The position numbers and the translations under genes were made by a program. This document shows, one piece after another, positions 34,009 through 47,270 of a DNA stretch of 64,000 nucleotides; the first letter of the stretch is position 1; every line of letters starts with the position of its first letter. The stretch is from Gonatopus flavifemur (lineage: Eukaryota > Arthropoda > Insecta > Hymenoptera > Dryinidae): contig JAFFJZ010000040.1 of assembly GCA_018340375.1 (NCBI GenBank), positions 1,612,001-1,676,000 on the forward strand. The letters are read 5' to 3'. The notes under the pieces are model-generated. The model was not told where the DNA came from, did no database searches, and saw nothing but the letters and a program-made list of their open reading frames with translations.

Positions 34009-36815
34009 GTAAGTCTTTTGTTTTTCGTGATCCACCGAACCATCATCGGTCCGTCCGTTCTCCTCCCGACTCGATTTCTGCTACATAACCATCATAATAA
34101 CAAACACAAACATTCAAACACAACCAACATACATTGAGGTTAATCCACTTACACAAATATGATTCAGAATTAGTGACTGTCTAACGCGCACTATTTCGAA
34201 TCATAAGTGAATTGTATACATGTGACGTTACTGATAATCCAAGCCTCAATGTTGATTGTGCATACACGTTCGCGCAATTTTAAACACAGAACATTGAAAA
34301 AAACAACCCTTGTACTTGTTACCTTCACCGTTTTCCACTCATCAACTTTTATCGATGTTCTCCATACGCTCTTTTTCGTCATCCAATGATCATGATCATT
34401 TTGTTACAGCGAACGGTATTCAAACTTTTCAATCTTAATCGATTCCCACTAACTGACATGATATCTATAGAACTATGAATTCTGTGTTGATTTTATTGAA
34501 TGACCATTCGGTTCTGTTTGGAAACCGAATGCTGTGACATTAAATGAAATTGTTCATCCGCGTGTACCGGAACGCCCCCTTCCCCCACGATTATTTAGGC
34601 CAACCTCTATCCACTTAGTACCTTGTATAACACCTTCCTTTGTCCCTCGCTCACTGTCCCACTCTCTTCCTCCCCCTCTCCCCTTTATATTCTCTTCCAC
34701 GTATATGCATCAACGTCTCCTTTGCGCCTTTGTATCTTAGCTTTTTGCTCGAACTTGCTGTTCCAGTTCAGTTTTCAAACGAGTCTTTCATTCCAGAGAC
34801 ACGAAAGTGACATAAGCTTGTACCGTTTAAAGCGCATCTCGTCTTTCTCCTCTTAAAAAAGGAGTAAAGGGCTGTTGGTACGCTTTAGGGTCACATAAAA
34901 GTACTTCTTGAAACAAACTCGATTCCATACTGTTTATTTGTTGAAACGTTGTTTCTTATCGCATGATTGCATCAACCTGTAGGAGATTTTACGGACATTC
35001 GATTCTTTATGATAATAAGCATGTATAGGACGGAAATCTCAAGAATTTGTAGATGTGGAGATATTTTTTGTCAAAATATTGATAAAGACAAATACATTTA
35101 TTCAGTAACTATCATTGTTTATTCATAAACATATGTTTTATACGAGAGAAAACGAACTCTGCTTGTTTCTGTCCTTTGCATGTTTTCTTTTGTGTTGATT
35201 TCCACATTTATTAACACTGTGTTACGTTCAATCCTGTCAATATCTTGCGTAAGTGTATATGTGTATATAAGTTGCTTCGCATTTATATCTATTTCTGTTC
35301 AATAATTAGTAAATAATTCATATGGCTTTGAACGGGAAGAATATCAAAAAAGTCAGCGGTTTTGAAAGACATTGTGATATTTTTCCATATATAATCTGCT
35401 GTGGTAGATTGTTGTTATACGTTCTTCTATATTTTCCCCCAACTTCTTTCAGAGTTTAAAGAATAGTATATTACGTACCAAGGGACGAAAGGATACCATT
35501 CAGGGATGCTCTTTAGTACAATTTTGAATTTCTGATTGGTATTTCTATTTAACTCACGATTATTATAGGTTCTATTCTACCGGAAATTGTACTCAAAAGA
35601 ACCTCTATGACGCCATTATCAACGAGTGGGACATTACACGAATTGTAATGGCGTGCTCAACTTCCGAGATACGCATAATATTTTTCACAACACACTCGTG
35701 GAAAGTTCACATAATTCACGAAGGACAGCGCAAGAAACCTAAAGGTCTGTCTACACAGCTTACACAAACACAAAAATGCATCGGTGGCGTCGGTCTCATA
35801 CAGTGTCTGCACAATGCGTTCTTGCGTGTGCGTAAACTGTGTAGGCAGACCTTTAATTAAAGTGCGTTTGTGAGATCAACAGAATGCTTACTCTCACAGC
35901 GGAATATGAAATTTATCGATATTCTCTCTCTAATTTGTATTATATAATGCTTGGCCCTGTATCACAGATAAATTATCGATTTATCTATCATTCAATAAAA
36001 GTTGCTCACTTTCCCTCTCTAGGGAGAGAAATGTACTTTCCTTTCGCTCTGCAGACATATGAGAAGTGGCACTTTCTGCGCGAGTGTTATGAAAAATGAT
36101 TATCAGTAATTTACTGACTTAAATTTGAGTTTCTGTTTCATTGATGATCAAAATCACGATCAAAAAGTATTGATAATTACACAAAAAATAGCTGAAGCAT
36201 TAATATACTTTAAAGTCGTAATTTCCCATCACTGTTAAGGTTATCTAGAATAAAAAAGAAGCGGATAATCAATTATATTACATGAAACTTACATTGTGAA
36301 TTGATTTTTTTCAACCATAATGGTAAAAATTGAAAATTGAATTATTGAGTAATCATATGATCAATCGATAATCAAATATTTATAAAAGTCAAATATTGGA
36401 TGATTCTGTAAATTTTCTTATCAATATCAATGATATTTTGAGTATAGAATCCATATGACAGAAGTACTAGTAATGTATTTCTCGGTACATATCAATACTA
36501 CGGTAGTCCATATTTCCGTCATGTTTTTTTTTCTTCTATGTACCACCGGGTTATAAAAATTTTAAAACGGATTTTTCAATATCAGGAACTAATTACACGT
36601 GAATATCCAAGTCTTTCAGGTAGATTTCATGAGTAAAATATGATTTTAATCATACTAGCCAACAGACGATTTGTCAATTGATGATGTTTCTTCGTTGATT
36701 CATGGGTACTGAATTCGAATATGCAACCGGAATTTCGCTATGACGTTAAATCAATTGATAATGTTTCTGTATACGCTACGTAAATCTGCACTTATATAAA
36801 TTGCAATATTTTCAT
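34009..36815 (+). other. Downstream intron or flank of the mub-like gene
   Basis: No further exon was recognised. 34560-34860 is pyrimidine-rich. One short palindrome lies at 35741-35853. The remainder is AT-rich. Confidence 0.4.
35741..35853. repeat. 113-bp palindromic MITE
   Basis: AAAGGTCTGTCTACACAGCT and the complement of its right end AAAGGTCTGCCTACACAGTT pair, followed by TACACAAACACA / TACGCACACGCA. Confidence 0.7.
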
Positions 36816-37240
36816 GGAGGTGTCCATTAATTACGTGAGGTGTTTAAGGGGGAGAGGGAATCAAGCTGAATCTTTCCAGATCCCACTTAGGGGAGAGGGG
36901 GATCTTAGCAAATAACACGTAATTTTTGTTCTAGCAGAAAACAGTGTAAAATTGCGTGAAATTATTTTGAAAGAATTTAATTTTATCACTGTGATTTTGA
37001 ATCACCGTATTATTCTCAAATACTAGTCTTTGCTAGTCGTCAATAAAAGTAATATAACAAAATGTGTTTTTATTTTTTTTAATAATCCAACGCATTTACA
37101 CCCAATACACAAATTTTGAAAAATCTCACGTGAGATTAGGGGAAGGGGGAGGGAGTTGCGGAAAATCTTACAAAATCTCACCGGGGGGCGGGGGGTATAT
37201 AAATCCTCAAAAATGCCTTACGTAATTGATGGACGCCCCC
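36816..37240. mobile_element. 425-bp element with GTCCATTAATTACGTGAGG-type TIR
   Basis: The left arm GGTGTCCATTAATTACGTGA and the complement of the right arm GGCGTCCATCAATTACGTAA are inverted. The inner ends are G-rich on both sides (AGGGGGAGAGGG, GGGGGCGGGGGG). This resembles an inverted-repeat family widespread in arthropods; no coding. Confidence 0.65.
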
Positions 37241-37696
37241 TTATATTCTGCATATGTCTCATACCTAAAAATCTAGACGTGATAGGAAACTTTTGCGTAC
37301 AGATTCTGATTCATCATCAAAACATGAAAAATTGCCCAATGGATGTTATATATAATCTCCTAGAATTTGTTAACTAATATCATGGACTGACTTGGGGGAA
37401 TCAAACTGAAAGCCACAGAAATTGGAAGGAAAAGAAGCATTTCCCGTTCACATATCAAAACTATGGAAATGTTTACAAGAAATTGAGATTTTTCCAACTC
37501 TTTTCCGTAATATACCTGATTAAAAAATCATGAGGATTACGATGAAACGTGCAGAATTCCCATTCAAACTGATGAATATGTCATAATCTTTGATCAACTC
37601 CCTTAAGAAACAAAGTTCTAATACAAGGGGGAAAAAATTTTTCCTAGATTTTTGTGGATTTCCTATATCCTCTCAGGTCAGTTTGTGATCAAAAAA

Positions 37697-40261
37697 CATC
37701 CCTGATAGAAATATCATAAGTTTTTCCCCACAACTCGTGAGGCACTAGTGAGGGAGAACTAGTTAAGTAAAACTCGTGAATTACTGGTCAGTAAGTGATA
37801 AGTTTAACTCAACTAACTATTTGGGTTATAATTAGGCGGAACTTATGAGAATTTCACAAGATTTTCCACGTTATGCATACAGAAAAACACTTAACAAACG
37901 TTCAACCATCACCAGCGAAATAAGTATTTCATATAACTTATCACAATTCTCATAAGGTTGATTTATTAACTATTCAGCATCATTTTTCTTTTCTACACAA
38001 CACATCATCATACACATCATTTAAGTATTATTCAAAGAGCATGAACTGAATGAATATGTGTTTCGTCATAATCAAATATAAGTTTCGACCAAGTACTCTT
38101 CTTGCGTCATTTCTTGATTAATATGCATAAAAAATCTGTTATTGAGTGCAAAATGAATTATTGAATCAGTCATCACTGTTGTAATATGTAAAAAATCGTA
38201 ATTTGCTGATGTGGTGAAAATGAATTCTATTCAAATACACGACAATATCAACAACAACAATATCAATATCAATCAATATCAATATTGATTTACATCAATA
38301 TTTCTCGGAAAAAAAACTCACATTAAATTTCTCAAAACTCACATTTCTCAAAAACCTCACATTAATTTTGTAATAATATGAGTCATGAAGAACTCATTTG
38401 ATCAAAAATATTTCAAGCGAATGTTTAAAATGAATTTCAAAAAGCTTGAATTATTTACTTGAAGCACGTTGGATGATTTTACTCTTCAAATTGAAGAGTA
38501 TTCTTGAAGTTGAAAGTTTCAAATTTGAAAAAAAAGCCTTATGTTCTGAGTTGAATTTGTTGTTAGGGTGATGATAAACTTGTAGAAAGAGTTTGAAAGT
38601 TGGGTGGAATCTAAATTGATCAGAAAAGTCCAAATCGTGTGGCAAAAGTTAGAAAATCTGTCAACTTAGCTTACGGCACATGGGTATTCTATCAGCTTTT
38701 CTTCACTAAACGAAATTTAGGCAGGAGAAATGTATCAAAATTTAGTAAAATCAAGTTGGTACAGAGTGAGAGAGGACAGATATATTCATTGAATTTTATT
38801 GGTTATTATAAAAATGTTGATAAATAAGAAAGGCTATAGAAGATCCAATGTGTCGTCTTTTAATATTTTCGTTCCAATAATGTTGTATCATATTCCTACA
38901 AATAAATGTTATTATATTTATGAAACAGGTTCAATACACATGTTTCCTCAACCTATTAGTGAAAAGATACAAAAATGCACACAATACAAAATCATTGAAA
39001 CAAAAATATTGAGGGACGATAAATTGAGTCTTGCATAGCTTTTACTTATTTATCAACATTTTTATAACAAGCAATAAAATGTCGTAAGCTAAGTTGACAG
39101 ATTTTCTAACTTTTGCCACACGATTTGGACTCTCCTGATCAATATAGATTCCACCCAACTTTCAAACTCTTCCTATAAGTTTATCATCACCCTAACAACG
39201 AATTTAACTCAGAAAATAAGGCTTTTTCCTCAAATTTGAAAATTTCCACATGAAGAGTACTCTTCAATTTGAAAAGTAAAACCATGCGTCGAGCTGCAAG
39301 TGAATAATCCGAGTTTTTTGCAATTCATTTTGAACCTTCTTTTGACATATTTTTGATCAAATGGGTTCTTCATGACTCATATTTATTACAAAATTAATAT
39401 GATCTCTGAGTTTTTGCCTAGAAGTACTGATGTAAGTATTTGAAGAAAATTCATTTTCACTGCATCAACAAATTACGATTTTTTGACATGTTACAACATC
39501 TATGACTGATTTACTAATTCATTTTGCACTTACTAACAGATATTTTGATACACATCAATTTCTTATTCAAGAAATAACCACCAAACATTTCACAAAAATA
39601 ATTCATCCATTTTTTGATCACATAAATTTAACCTCACATCTGTCAACCGAACTGCAATTTTCACACAGGCTCATAGATTATTATATTCAACCGACGGATG
39701 ATTGAATCGGATAAACACGTCACTTTAATTGATCTTTTATAATGCATCGTGTAGGTACCGGTTTAGCTTAGGTCGTTAGGGCGTTAGGATAGTAGATCGC
39801 GCAACATTAGGTAGGAATTGGTTTAGGTAGGTTCGATTCTCTCCAAGGTTTCCAATATTCTCTCCATCGCATTGAGCACGAAGTGAACGTTGAACGTTGG
39901 TTGTAATCTGCAAGTGTCTCCTCTGGAACATGATTTTCGCTCAAAATTCAATTTTTTATTTTCAATAACATTTTGGGCCAAAGCATGCATATTTTACTGA
40001 ATAATCATTGTTGATGTATTATTATAACTTCACAACTTTTTTGGCATATAATTGCTGTCATGATTGTGGCGCTAGTTTCTTACAAGTTCCTGGTCAGTTA
40101 CTACTGAGTGCCTCGCTAGTTTTGATGACTAGAATTTAGTTAAGTGACGTGTTACATTCTACTACGTTACTCGTCAGTTTTCCGTATGAGTGACTCACAA
40201 GTAAGATAGGTAAACTTATAAGTAACTCTCGATGTACTAGAGAAAATTTCTACCAGGGATG
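37697..40261. mobile_element. 2.57 kb inverted-repeat element, no recognised coding
   Basis: The ends are CATCCCTGATAGAAAT and ATTTCTACCAGGGATG. Near both ends are many short words around ACTAGT, ACTCGT and AGTTAA (37735-37815; 40090-40240). The core 38138-39538 is a second, larger fold-back: GGCAAAAGTTAGAAAATCTG and CAGATTTTCTAACTTTTGCC sit about 440 bp apart, with arms of roughly 450-500 bp. The loop (38700-39060) carries only short frames. Confidence 0.65.
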
Positions 40262-42729
40262 TTTGACTCATGGAAAATACCTGAAAAACTCAGATACTCA
40301 CGTGTCATTAGCTCCTGATGTTGAAAAAGCCGTTTTGTCACACCACTTCAGCTATTTTGGCGCCGTTCCAATGAGGTATCGAAATGTCCGGGTGAGGGAC
40401 AAAGAAATTCAGTCTAAGGAGCTAATTTCACTTCGAAAAAGGTTTGCATAGACTCACGTGCAATTACTTTTTAAGCCTTTTGAATTTTCAAATGCCTCAA
40501 AATTTGAGCGAACCAAGCTTTCAAAACCAAGTAAATCGAAAAGATTTTGAATCGAAAAAATGGATACAGCGTAACAATGTAGTTTCAATATTCCATAGAC
40601 TCCAACACAAGGATGCTCTCGTATTGTATGTAAAAAAACAATCAAACTCATGGATATTCCGATTTTTATCTTCTCGCGACATCAGCGACATACCTCCAAA
40701 TCTCTTCCAAAACTTCTGAAAAAATTTGAGGATGTGTTTTCCATCATGAATTTTTATAACTCGGTGGAGCACCGAAGAAAAAAAAACATGTCGGAAAATT
40801 TGGACCATCGTAATCAATACTTATATGAATCTACAAATGAATATTCACAAGTACAATTGAAAAACCATATTCTTAAAATCGAAGTACGAATACAAATCTT
40901 CCAGCACTAAAGAAATTATAGTTCGAAGTATCTCTGCTTTCTATTGAAATCAAATGTTTTTCAGCACTGAAACTTTCTTTCAGATACTCAGACTCGAATT
41001 TTATATGAAAATTGTATCAGTCTTCGTCCTACTGCTATTATAAACAGTAATCAATGCGCATTAAAAGGATGGTAACTTGAATAATTGATTCTCTTACCAT
41101 GGAAATAATTTAATAATGTGATTACGTTTTTGTGCAACCTGAAAGAAATTTCTACACATAGATGTTTGTAGATGAAACCATTGCCCGCGATTTGGACTTC
41201 TTTTTTTGGTCTACTTCATGCGATATACGCCGTATCTTTTACATCGTCCACACACAAGAGAACTCAATTCCAACGAGATCTTTCGCAAATGCTTTCGAAT
41301 CATCACAATCAATGACTCAATATTATTCTGATCCTAACGCAGTCTCATTCAAACTAGAATAAATTACAAAAAAAAACTTTCCATGATTTGATAAAAAATA
41401 AAATTTCTTTTGAAGCTTCGTTTTTATTTTATTTAACATCCACAACTGCCACAAAGTACAGTTTGCTTAGCATGAATGCTTGTTCTCGTGGCTCGCACGA
41501 CGGATTTCACAATAGCTTGTCATTGGATTATCTGGTCAAAGAGTATGGTACCAAACGTCGGGGAATCTTGAAGAATTCCTACATCGCTCTCTCGATGGAA
41601 GTCTAATTTGAAAATTAACACAGTCCACGTACTTACTAAAGCAGTGTCTTCAAGCAAAAAATAAATGAACAAAAATCTATCAAGAGTGGAAAAAGATATT
41701 TAAACAATTCCATGGCTCGTTTGGTCAAAATGGGTTTAGAAAATGACATTTATGAGCCTCTACCTAGATAAATATAAAAAGAAAAGTATAAAACAAGCAG
41801 ATGTTTTGAGATTTGAAAATTCCATTATTTTTTCGCCATCACAAATATTGATAAATTTTCATCGCATCGAAAATCATTCGATAATAAAAATAGGAGAGGA
41901 GAGATATAACGATCAATAAAAAATGTCTATCCAAGCAGAATCATAGAGAGTGGGACTTTGACAAACATAATTACCGGCTTTTGCGTCGACGTTTGCTAAT
42001 TAGTCAACCTTTTTGTGCGTATAACTGGAACCAAAGGCAAACATCTCTGTGTAACGCTTGGTACGCCCATTCAAGTTGACAAACTGAATTATTGAAAAGA
42101 TTGTACGCGCGTTGCGCGTTGTATTCGGACAACCACTCTACTACTGCCATCGCATGAAAACTTTTGATTCTGTGATGATAATAATAACATTTTTATCATT
42201 CAACTGCGATTTTTCTTCGTTATTTATTCTATCATTTGTACTCTGAAAAAAGTACACAGGTACATACGTATGGAAAAAAGTGGAAAATATATACTCTCTG
42301 TGCTTTCGTTTTTTTCTATCTCTCTCCATCTTGCTTGTCAAGATTCACAAGATGATATTTGTCATAGAATTTGGTCCTTTTCTAATGTTTCTTTTCCTTT
42401 TCTCCTATGCTTATCGGTTATACTTAGAACCTGACTTTTTTAACTTTCATTTTCTCAAATATTATAAATAAAGGTACTGTATAACTAAAACAACAAAGGA
42501 TCAGATCGAACTAAAAAAGCCATTGTTCTTCTCTTTTTCTTTTATCATCATTGCATTATGATATTTTCACTTTATTTCATTCTTCACATTTTTGTTTTCC
42601 GAGAAGCATGGCTGAATGAAGGATTTCATTACATTTTATACAAATGCGGCGTAGGCGATAAATAAAAACTTATTGAGAGTAAGAATAAAGACCATTATGC
42701 ACGTATAGCACGAGAAAAGGTAGTTGATT

Positions 42730-42790
<61 letters not shown>

Positions 42791-43734
42791 CATGACCATT
42801 ATCATTATCATTATTATTCTCATACTACATTGCGCTTCCTATCTATATTTACAAAATCCTTTTACCTCTTGTAATACTCTCAGTTATTGACAACCATCAG
42901 TCTGCTTCACGATTGACTCAGCTTACAAAACACGACTATACTTGGCTTTTTGTCCTCGTACATAGTCAATGATCTTTTGAATTCCACATTTTTCTTGTAT
43001 ATTATTTTCATGAGCATTGATATCTTATCTTGACGATTATTTATAATTGAAAGTAAAACTGATAACATTGTTAACAAAATTCATCTTCGTCCTAATCCTT
43101 TCATCCATTTTCTTATTTCAAATCACGATTCGATTGACAGATGAAGAGATATGAATGGAACATGGAATGTCTATCATTTGTGCACCACTATTCAACATGA
43201 GTTTTTGTCCCATTTCTTGAGTAATTCAATAATCCAACTGATGTAACGAATATTTGCAGTGCGCCTCACAAACACAGCAAATATCAAACATTTGAAAAGA
43301 AAAAGACGAATATTTCAATTGTTCTTTTGGAATGGTCAGCTGCTTTTCACGTAGAAATAACAAATGTTTTTCTTTAAAAATTTAGGACCGAGCTTCATCG
43401 ATGTTCCTTATTCTGGAATTTTTTCATTCTTCCGTTTTTTCTTTGTTCCTTTTCTTATTCTGTTTCTTTAATCATCACCTTTATCCTCAGTTACCGTCAT
43501 CCCCTTATCATCTTATAAAACAGCATGGCTTCCAGCACTCTGAGCTACGAACGGCGAGGAGTTCGCGCGAGGGTGGGCTGCCCCGACATTTGACAGTAGT
43601 TATTTATCAATTGAATTGTAATTATTGTAATAAAATCATTGAAAATTCACAGATTATAATAACGTTACGTGTTTCATACACGTAAGATAGTATCTTCCAT
43701 AAGATACTTATTCTACTATAAAATCACGTAAGAT
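40262..43734. other. Non-coding stretch with microsatellite and a small GC-rich patch
   Basis: Short frames at 40263-40910 and 41162-41606 have no recognised domain and no splice logic. A (TTA)n run is listed separately. 43500-43590 is distinctly GC-rich after a 60-nt pyrimidine tract ending in cag; a candidate exon, very uncertain. Confidence 0.3.
42737..42816. repeat. (ATT)n microsatellite, imperfect
   Basis: A run of ATT/TAT trinucleotides with a few CAT interruptions. Confidence 0.95.
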
Positions 43735-44025
43735 CCATCCTGTTTTCCTGAATGAATCAGGCTGAAACTTATATGTGACCACTGTCACCTCGGGCCGTTT
43801 ACTGTGATGAGAATTTCATCACGATCGAATGAGTAGAACGGAAAATATTCGGGGTCGTAAATTTGTTGACATATAGACAGAGAAGTTGACAGACACGGGA
43901 CCAAAATTTTTCCCCGAGTGCGGGGAAACATTTTAGTCTAAGGAATTTTCAATTTGGAGACAAACAATTTTTCGACCCCCCGAAACGATCACAAAACTTC
44001 CTTCTAACGAGGAAGCAAAACAAAT
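43735..44025. repeat. Interspersed repeat, copy 2 (uninterrupted target site)
   Basis: It shares GCTGAAACTTATATGTGACC, TCACCTCGG, TTTGGAGACAAACAA and CGAAACGATCACAAAACTTC with 12945-13480 and lacks the 250-bp hAT-type insertion. Confidence 0.7.
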
Positions 44026-44779
44026 GGGCAGAAATTGAATAAGGTTTGACGAAATTCTTCACCAAGGCTTTGGTGTTTTTTTCCTTTGACAATTCGAAAT
44101 CGAATTCTTGCGATTCGAGATCCTCAAATAATTCGTATACCAATTCCCAATGTTCGTTAATGAATCGATTCGAGTCTTGGTGAATTCGATTCGATCCAAT
44201 TTCGAACGATTCGCACACCTCCACTTGATGATCAGTTCAATGAAATGTCCTATGCATCCCGACATCAGAAACAATCCAAAAGGAAAGAAAGAACAAAGAT
44301 GAAAAGTTCTACTCCGAAAACGTTTGCTCATAAGTGAGTTAATGAAAACCTAATTATTTTAGTACTCTCAAAAAACTCGTTAATGTCCCAAACTCCTCCA
44401 GAGCTCTTCATGAATTCATCAGTTCGAAAAGAGTTCTTGAAGAATTCTATTCTTGTTTTTGGAAAAAAATGCTTTGTGTGTTATTAGGGAAATGACCTGA
44501 CTGGAATTGCCCGAAAAGACACCACGCGTTACTAGTCATGCTCCGATTACTGTAATAGTTACCAATTTTTTCCGGGTCTGTTCCAGTCGGGTCATTTGCA
44601 TTTCGGGTTTAATTTTACCGGATCTATTGACCCCTATCTATCGCTCTGTACAAACTATCTCCATTGATTAAAGAATGGTCTATACAGAGCGATATTCTGA
44701 TTATGTTCTTTTATTTTTGAATAATTCATCAAAAACAACTTGACTAGGGTCACAGGACTGGTATTCACATAAGATTATG

Positions 44780-45246
44780 CACGGAGAAAAATTGTCCACT
44801 ATAAATTACTAGACTCGCTAAGATATTGAGGATATACTTACATTTTAAAGTTATATACCAAACATTCACTTCAAAAGTACTAGACTTTCTGTGAGTTAAT
44901 TGTAGAATAAAAACATTTTATAATAGAAAGTCTGGTACTTTTGAAGAGAACTGTTGGTGTAAAACCTTAAAATGTTAGTATATCCTCGATATACTAGCGA
45001 GTCTAGTAATTTAAAAACAGTGAAAAATTTTGTGTATTTTCAACACACATGTATGTCCCAGGAGGTCCACTCGCAATTTATGTTAAATATTAACACACAA
45101 AATGTATCAAATCAACACAAAAATGTTAAATTTACACTGGAAATCTGTGAATTTCAGAATTTGATATGTTGTTTTCAACACAAACCCCGAGTGGACCTTC
45201 TGTGACACAAAATTTTTCGCTGTGCAATAGATAATTTTTCTCAGTG
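44780..45246. mobile_element. Palindromic MITE with CACGGAGAAAAATTG end, carrying a nested element
   Basis: The outer ends CACGGAGAAAAATTGTC and GATAATTTTTCTCAGTG are inverted. The long arms (ATTACTAGACTCGCTAAGAT / ATACTAGCGAGTCTAGTAAT) reach a loop near 44905. The right side is split by the element at 45018-45223. Confidence 0.75.
45018..45223. mobile_element. Nested MITE, CAGTGAAAAATTTTGTGT ends
   Basis: CAGTGAAAAATTTTGTGT and ACACAAAATTTTTCGCTG are inverted; the inner pair AGGTCCACTCG / CGAGTGGACCT follows. It lies between the palindrome arm and the right end of the outer element. Confidence 0.75.
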
Positions 45247-45658
45247 TGTAGATGTGCATATAACATAGAAATATGGGAATAAAAGTAGAAGGCAGCAAAT
45301 CTGTAACAGGAAAAGTAATGTCGAAAAAAGAAAGAAAGAAAAATAAGAATATACAAGCTCGGGGGCTAGTCAAGACAGTGGTACCATATTTGACATGAAA
45401 CCGGTACTTATGCAGATACAACGGTACGTGTAAGTGTCTTTACACGTACGTACTATTGCATCGGTGTGCATTAACGGTTTCGTATCAAATCTGGCATCAC
45501 AGAGCGAAGGAGTAAAGGTTGTTGCGGAACTTACCCACGTCTCTTTTTATTGATAGTAAATGTTTGCGGTCCATTCCTCCTCCTCTGTTCTTATATCTTT
45601 ATGGATTCTACTCGAAAACCATTGTTTGGGAATGAATGAAATGGGATAGTAAAGTAGT

Positions 45659-45790
45659 AAGTGCCCGGAATTGCATTTACCCGAAAGACAATCATTCGTG
45701 GGTCCAAAGATAATTACTAGAAGTTCCTAGTGCTTCTCAAATAGTCGCAGACTTCACCGCTTTCGGGTAAATGGCCTTTCGGGCACTTAC
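45659..45790. repeat. Short palindrome with CCCGAAAG modules
   Basis: GTAAGTGCCCGGAATTGCAT and ATGGCCTTTCGGGCACTTAC are inverted, with TTTACCCGAAAG / CTTTCGGGTAAA inside. Same module style as 9546-9794. Confidence 0.65.
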
Positions 45791-46386
45791 TACCTCACCA
45801 AGTGGGGTGATCAGTGAACACACTCCAAACATTCATGATTTCATCCATGAGGCATCAATTTCAAGAGAGTGTCATAACGCCGAATGAGCATAATGGTAGA
45901 TCGCGATTATCCCGAAAGAGTGTTGGTCCGCAAGTTGATATCCCGAATGAGAGTAATCCCGAAATATACCTATATTTTACTGGTCGTGCCCCAATGAGAT
46001 GAGATGTAACCAACTGCTTTTCCAGATTACTTCTATCCGAAATAACAATTTCCGGGTCAACAATCTTGTGGGATAATACCGAACATAATATCAATTAGTC
46101 ATCATCCCGAATGGTCATAATTCCGAGTGTGAAATGTGTGAAGTGTGAGACCTTCTTGAATTGATAAAGTTCGTCTGTATACAGCGATATTTTGATTTTT
46201 TTGCTTCATTTTTCAATAAAATGTCAGACAAAATTTGGCTAATGTCCCGGCGCTGGTATCCCCTCAAGCCTTATATTTTTCAACATGGGATCACGACGAT
46301 TTGGGGTTGGGACAATTCGGTATTATAATACTATACCAAATTCATATGAATGATTTTCAGACGAATTTCAACGCCACAGCACGGTA

Positions 46387-46564
46387 CAGTAGAAGCTCAT
46401 TCATCCGAGGTGATGTGGTGGGGAGAGCTTACTTAGAGAGTTTACCTCGGATAATACGAAAACACACATCATAACCCCGTTTATCCGAGGTGATACGGAG
46501 AAATCTTACCTTGGATAACGCGCAGCCTCGGTTGATAGAGAGCCGGATAAGGGAGGTCCTACTG
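46387..46564. mobile_element. 178-bp pogo/Tigger-like MITE flanked by TA
   Basis: CAGTAGAAGCTCATTCATCC and GGATAAGGGAGGTCCTACTG are imperfectly inverted, with TA on both sides. CAGTA-starting, ..TATCCG-type ends are typical of pogo/Tigger elements. Confidence 0.65.
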
Positions 46565-46976
46565 TACTTCTATTGAGATAAATTGACATGGATGAACGAA
46601 CATGAATGATTCATAAATCATCAAAATTTTCCAAGTGGTAGATACTTAGTACATCCTTGTGAATTTTCTTCAATGAAGGGACTGTATGGTGGCGCTGAAA
46701 TCCGTCTGAAAATCATTCATTCGAGTTTATGCCCTTTGGTTTCACCATGTTAACCAAAGCGTGAATTCTTGAAAACTATACCAAAACAATATTTCTCAAG
46801 TACATATACTACATAGTACATTTGGACGAAACATGAAATGCAGCAGTTGTGTTCAGTGCTGAACACAAGGCTCACCAATTGAGGGCAATTAAATCACTAG
46901 GAATGTCCCAAAAGCCATTAATTTTTCGTCAATCGTGCATATTAGATGTATCTATTGTTCAGCGTATGGATTGGTA

Positions 46977-47119
46977 AGGTGTAAATTCGCCTAACGAACT
47001 TTTCACCGAAAAGTCGTAATTTGACAATCGCTACTCATTTCTAGTGATTGTTGAAAAGTGACAATCGATTGTCAAACTACGATTTTTCTGTGAAAAGTTC
47101 GTTCGGCGAATTCACCCCC
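46977..47119. mobile_element. 143-bp palindromic MITE flanked by TA
   Basis: AGGTGTAAATTCGCCTAACG and GTTCGGCGAATTCACCCCC are inverted, with TA outside (46975-46976, 47120-47121). The arms continue through GAACTTTTCACCGAAAA-like text. Confidence 0.75.
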
Positions 47120-47270
47120 TACTGTATTCAGCCATCACCGTATGGGTTACGTCCCTATGACGACCGATATAAAAATATCGATCATTTCATATCGATGTTT
47201 TTCGTTCCGATGTATTGATACACGATTACCGGTCAGTGAACATTATCGATATTTCCTAAATCGATACTTC

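Noticed and set aside
39502..39705. 67-codon frame in the 37.7-40.3 kb element
   Set aside because: No recognised motif, lies next to an inverted arm; not enough to claim a transposase.
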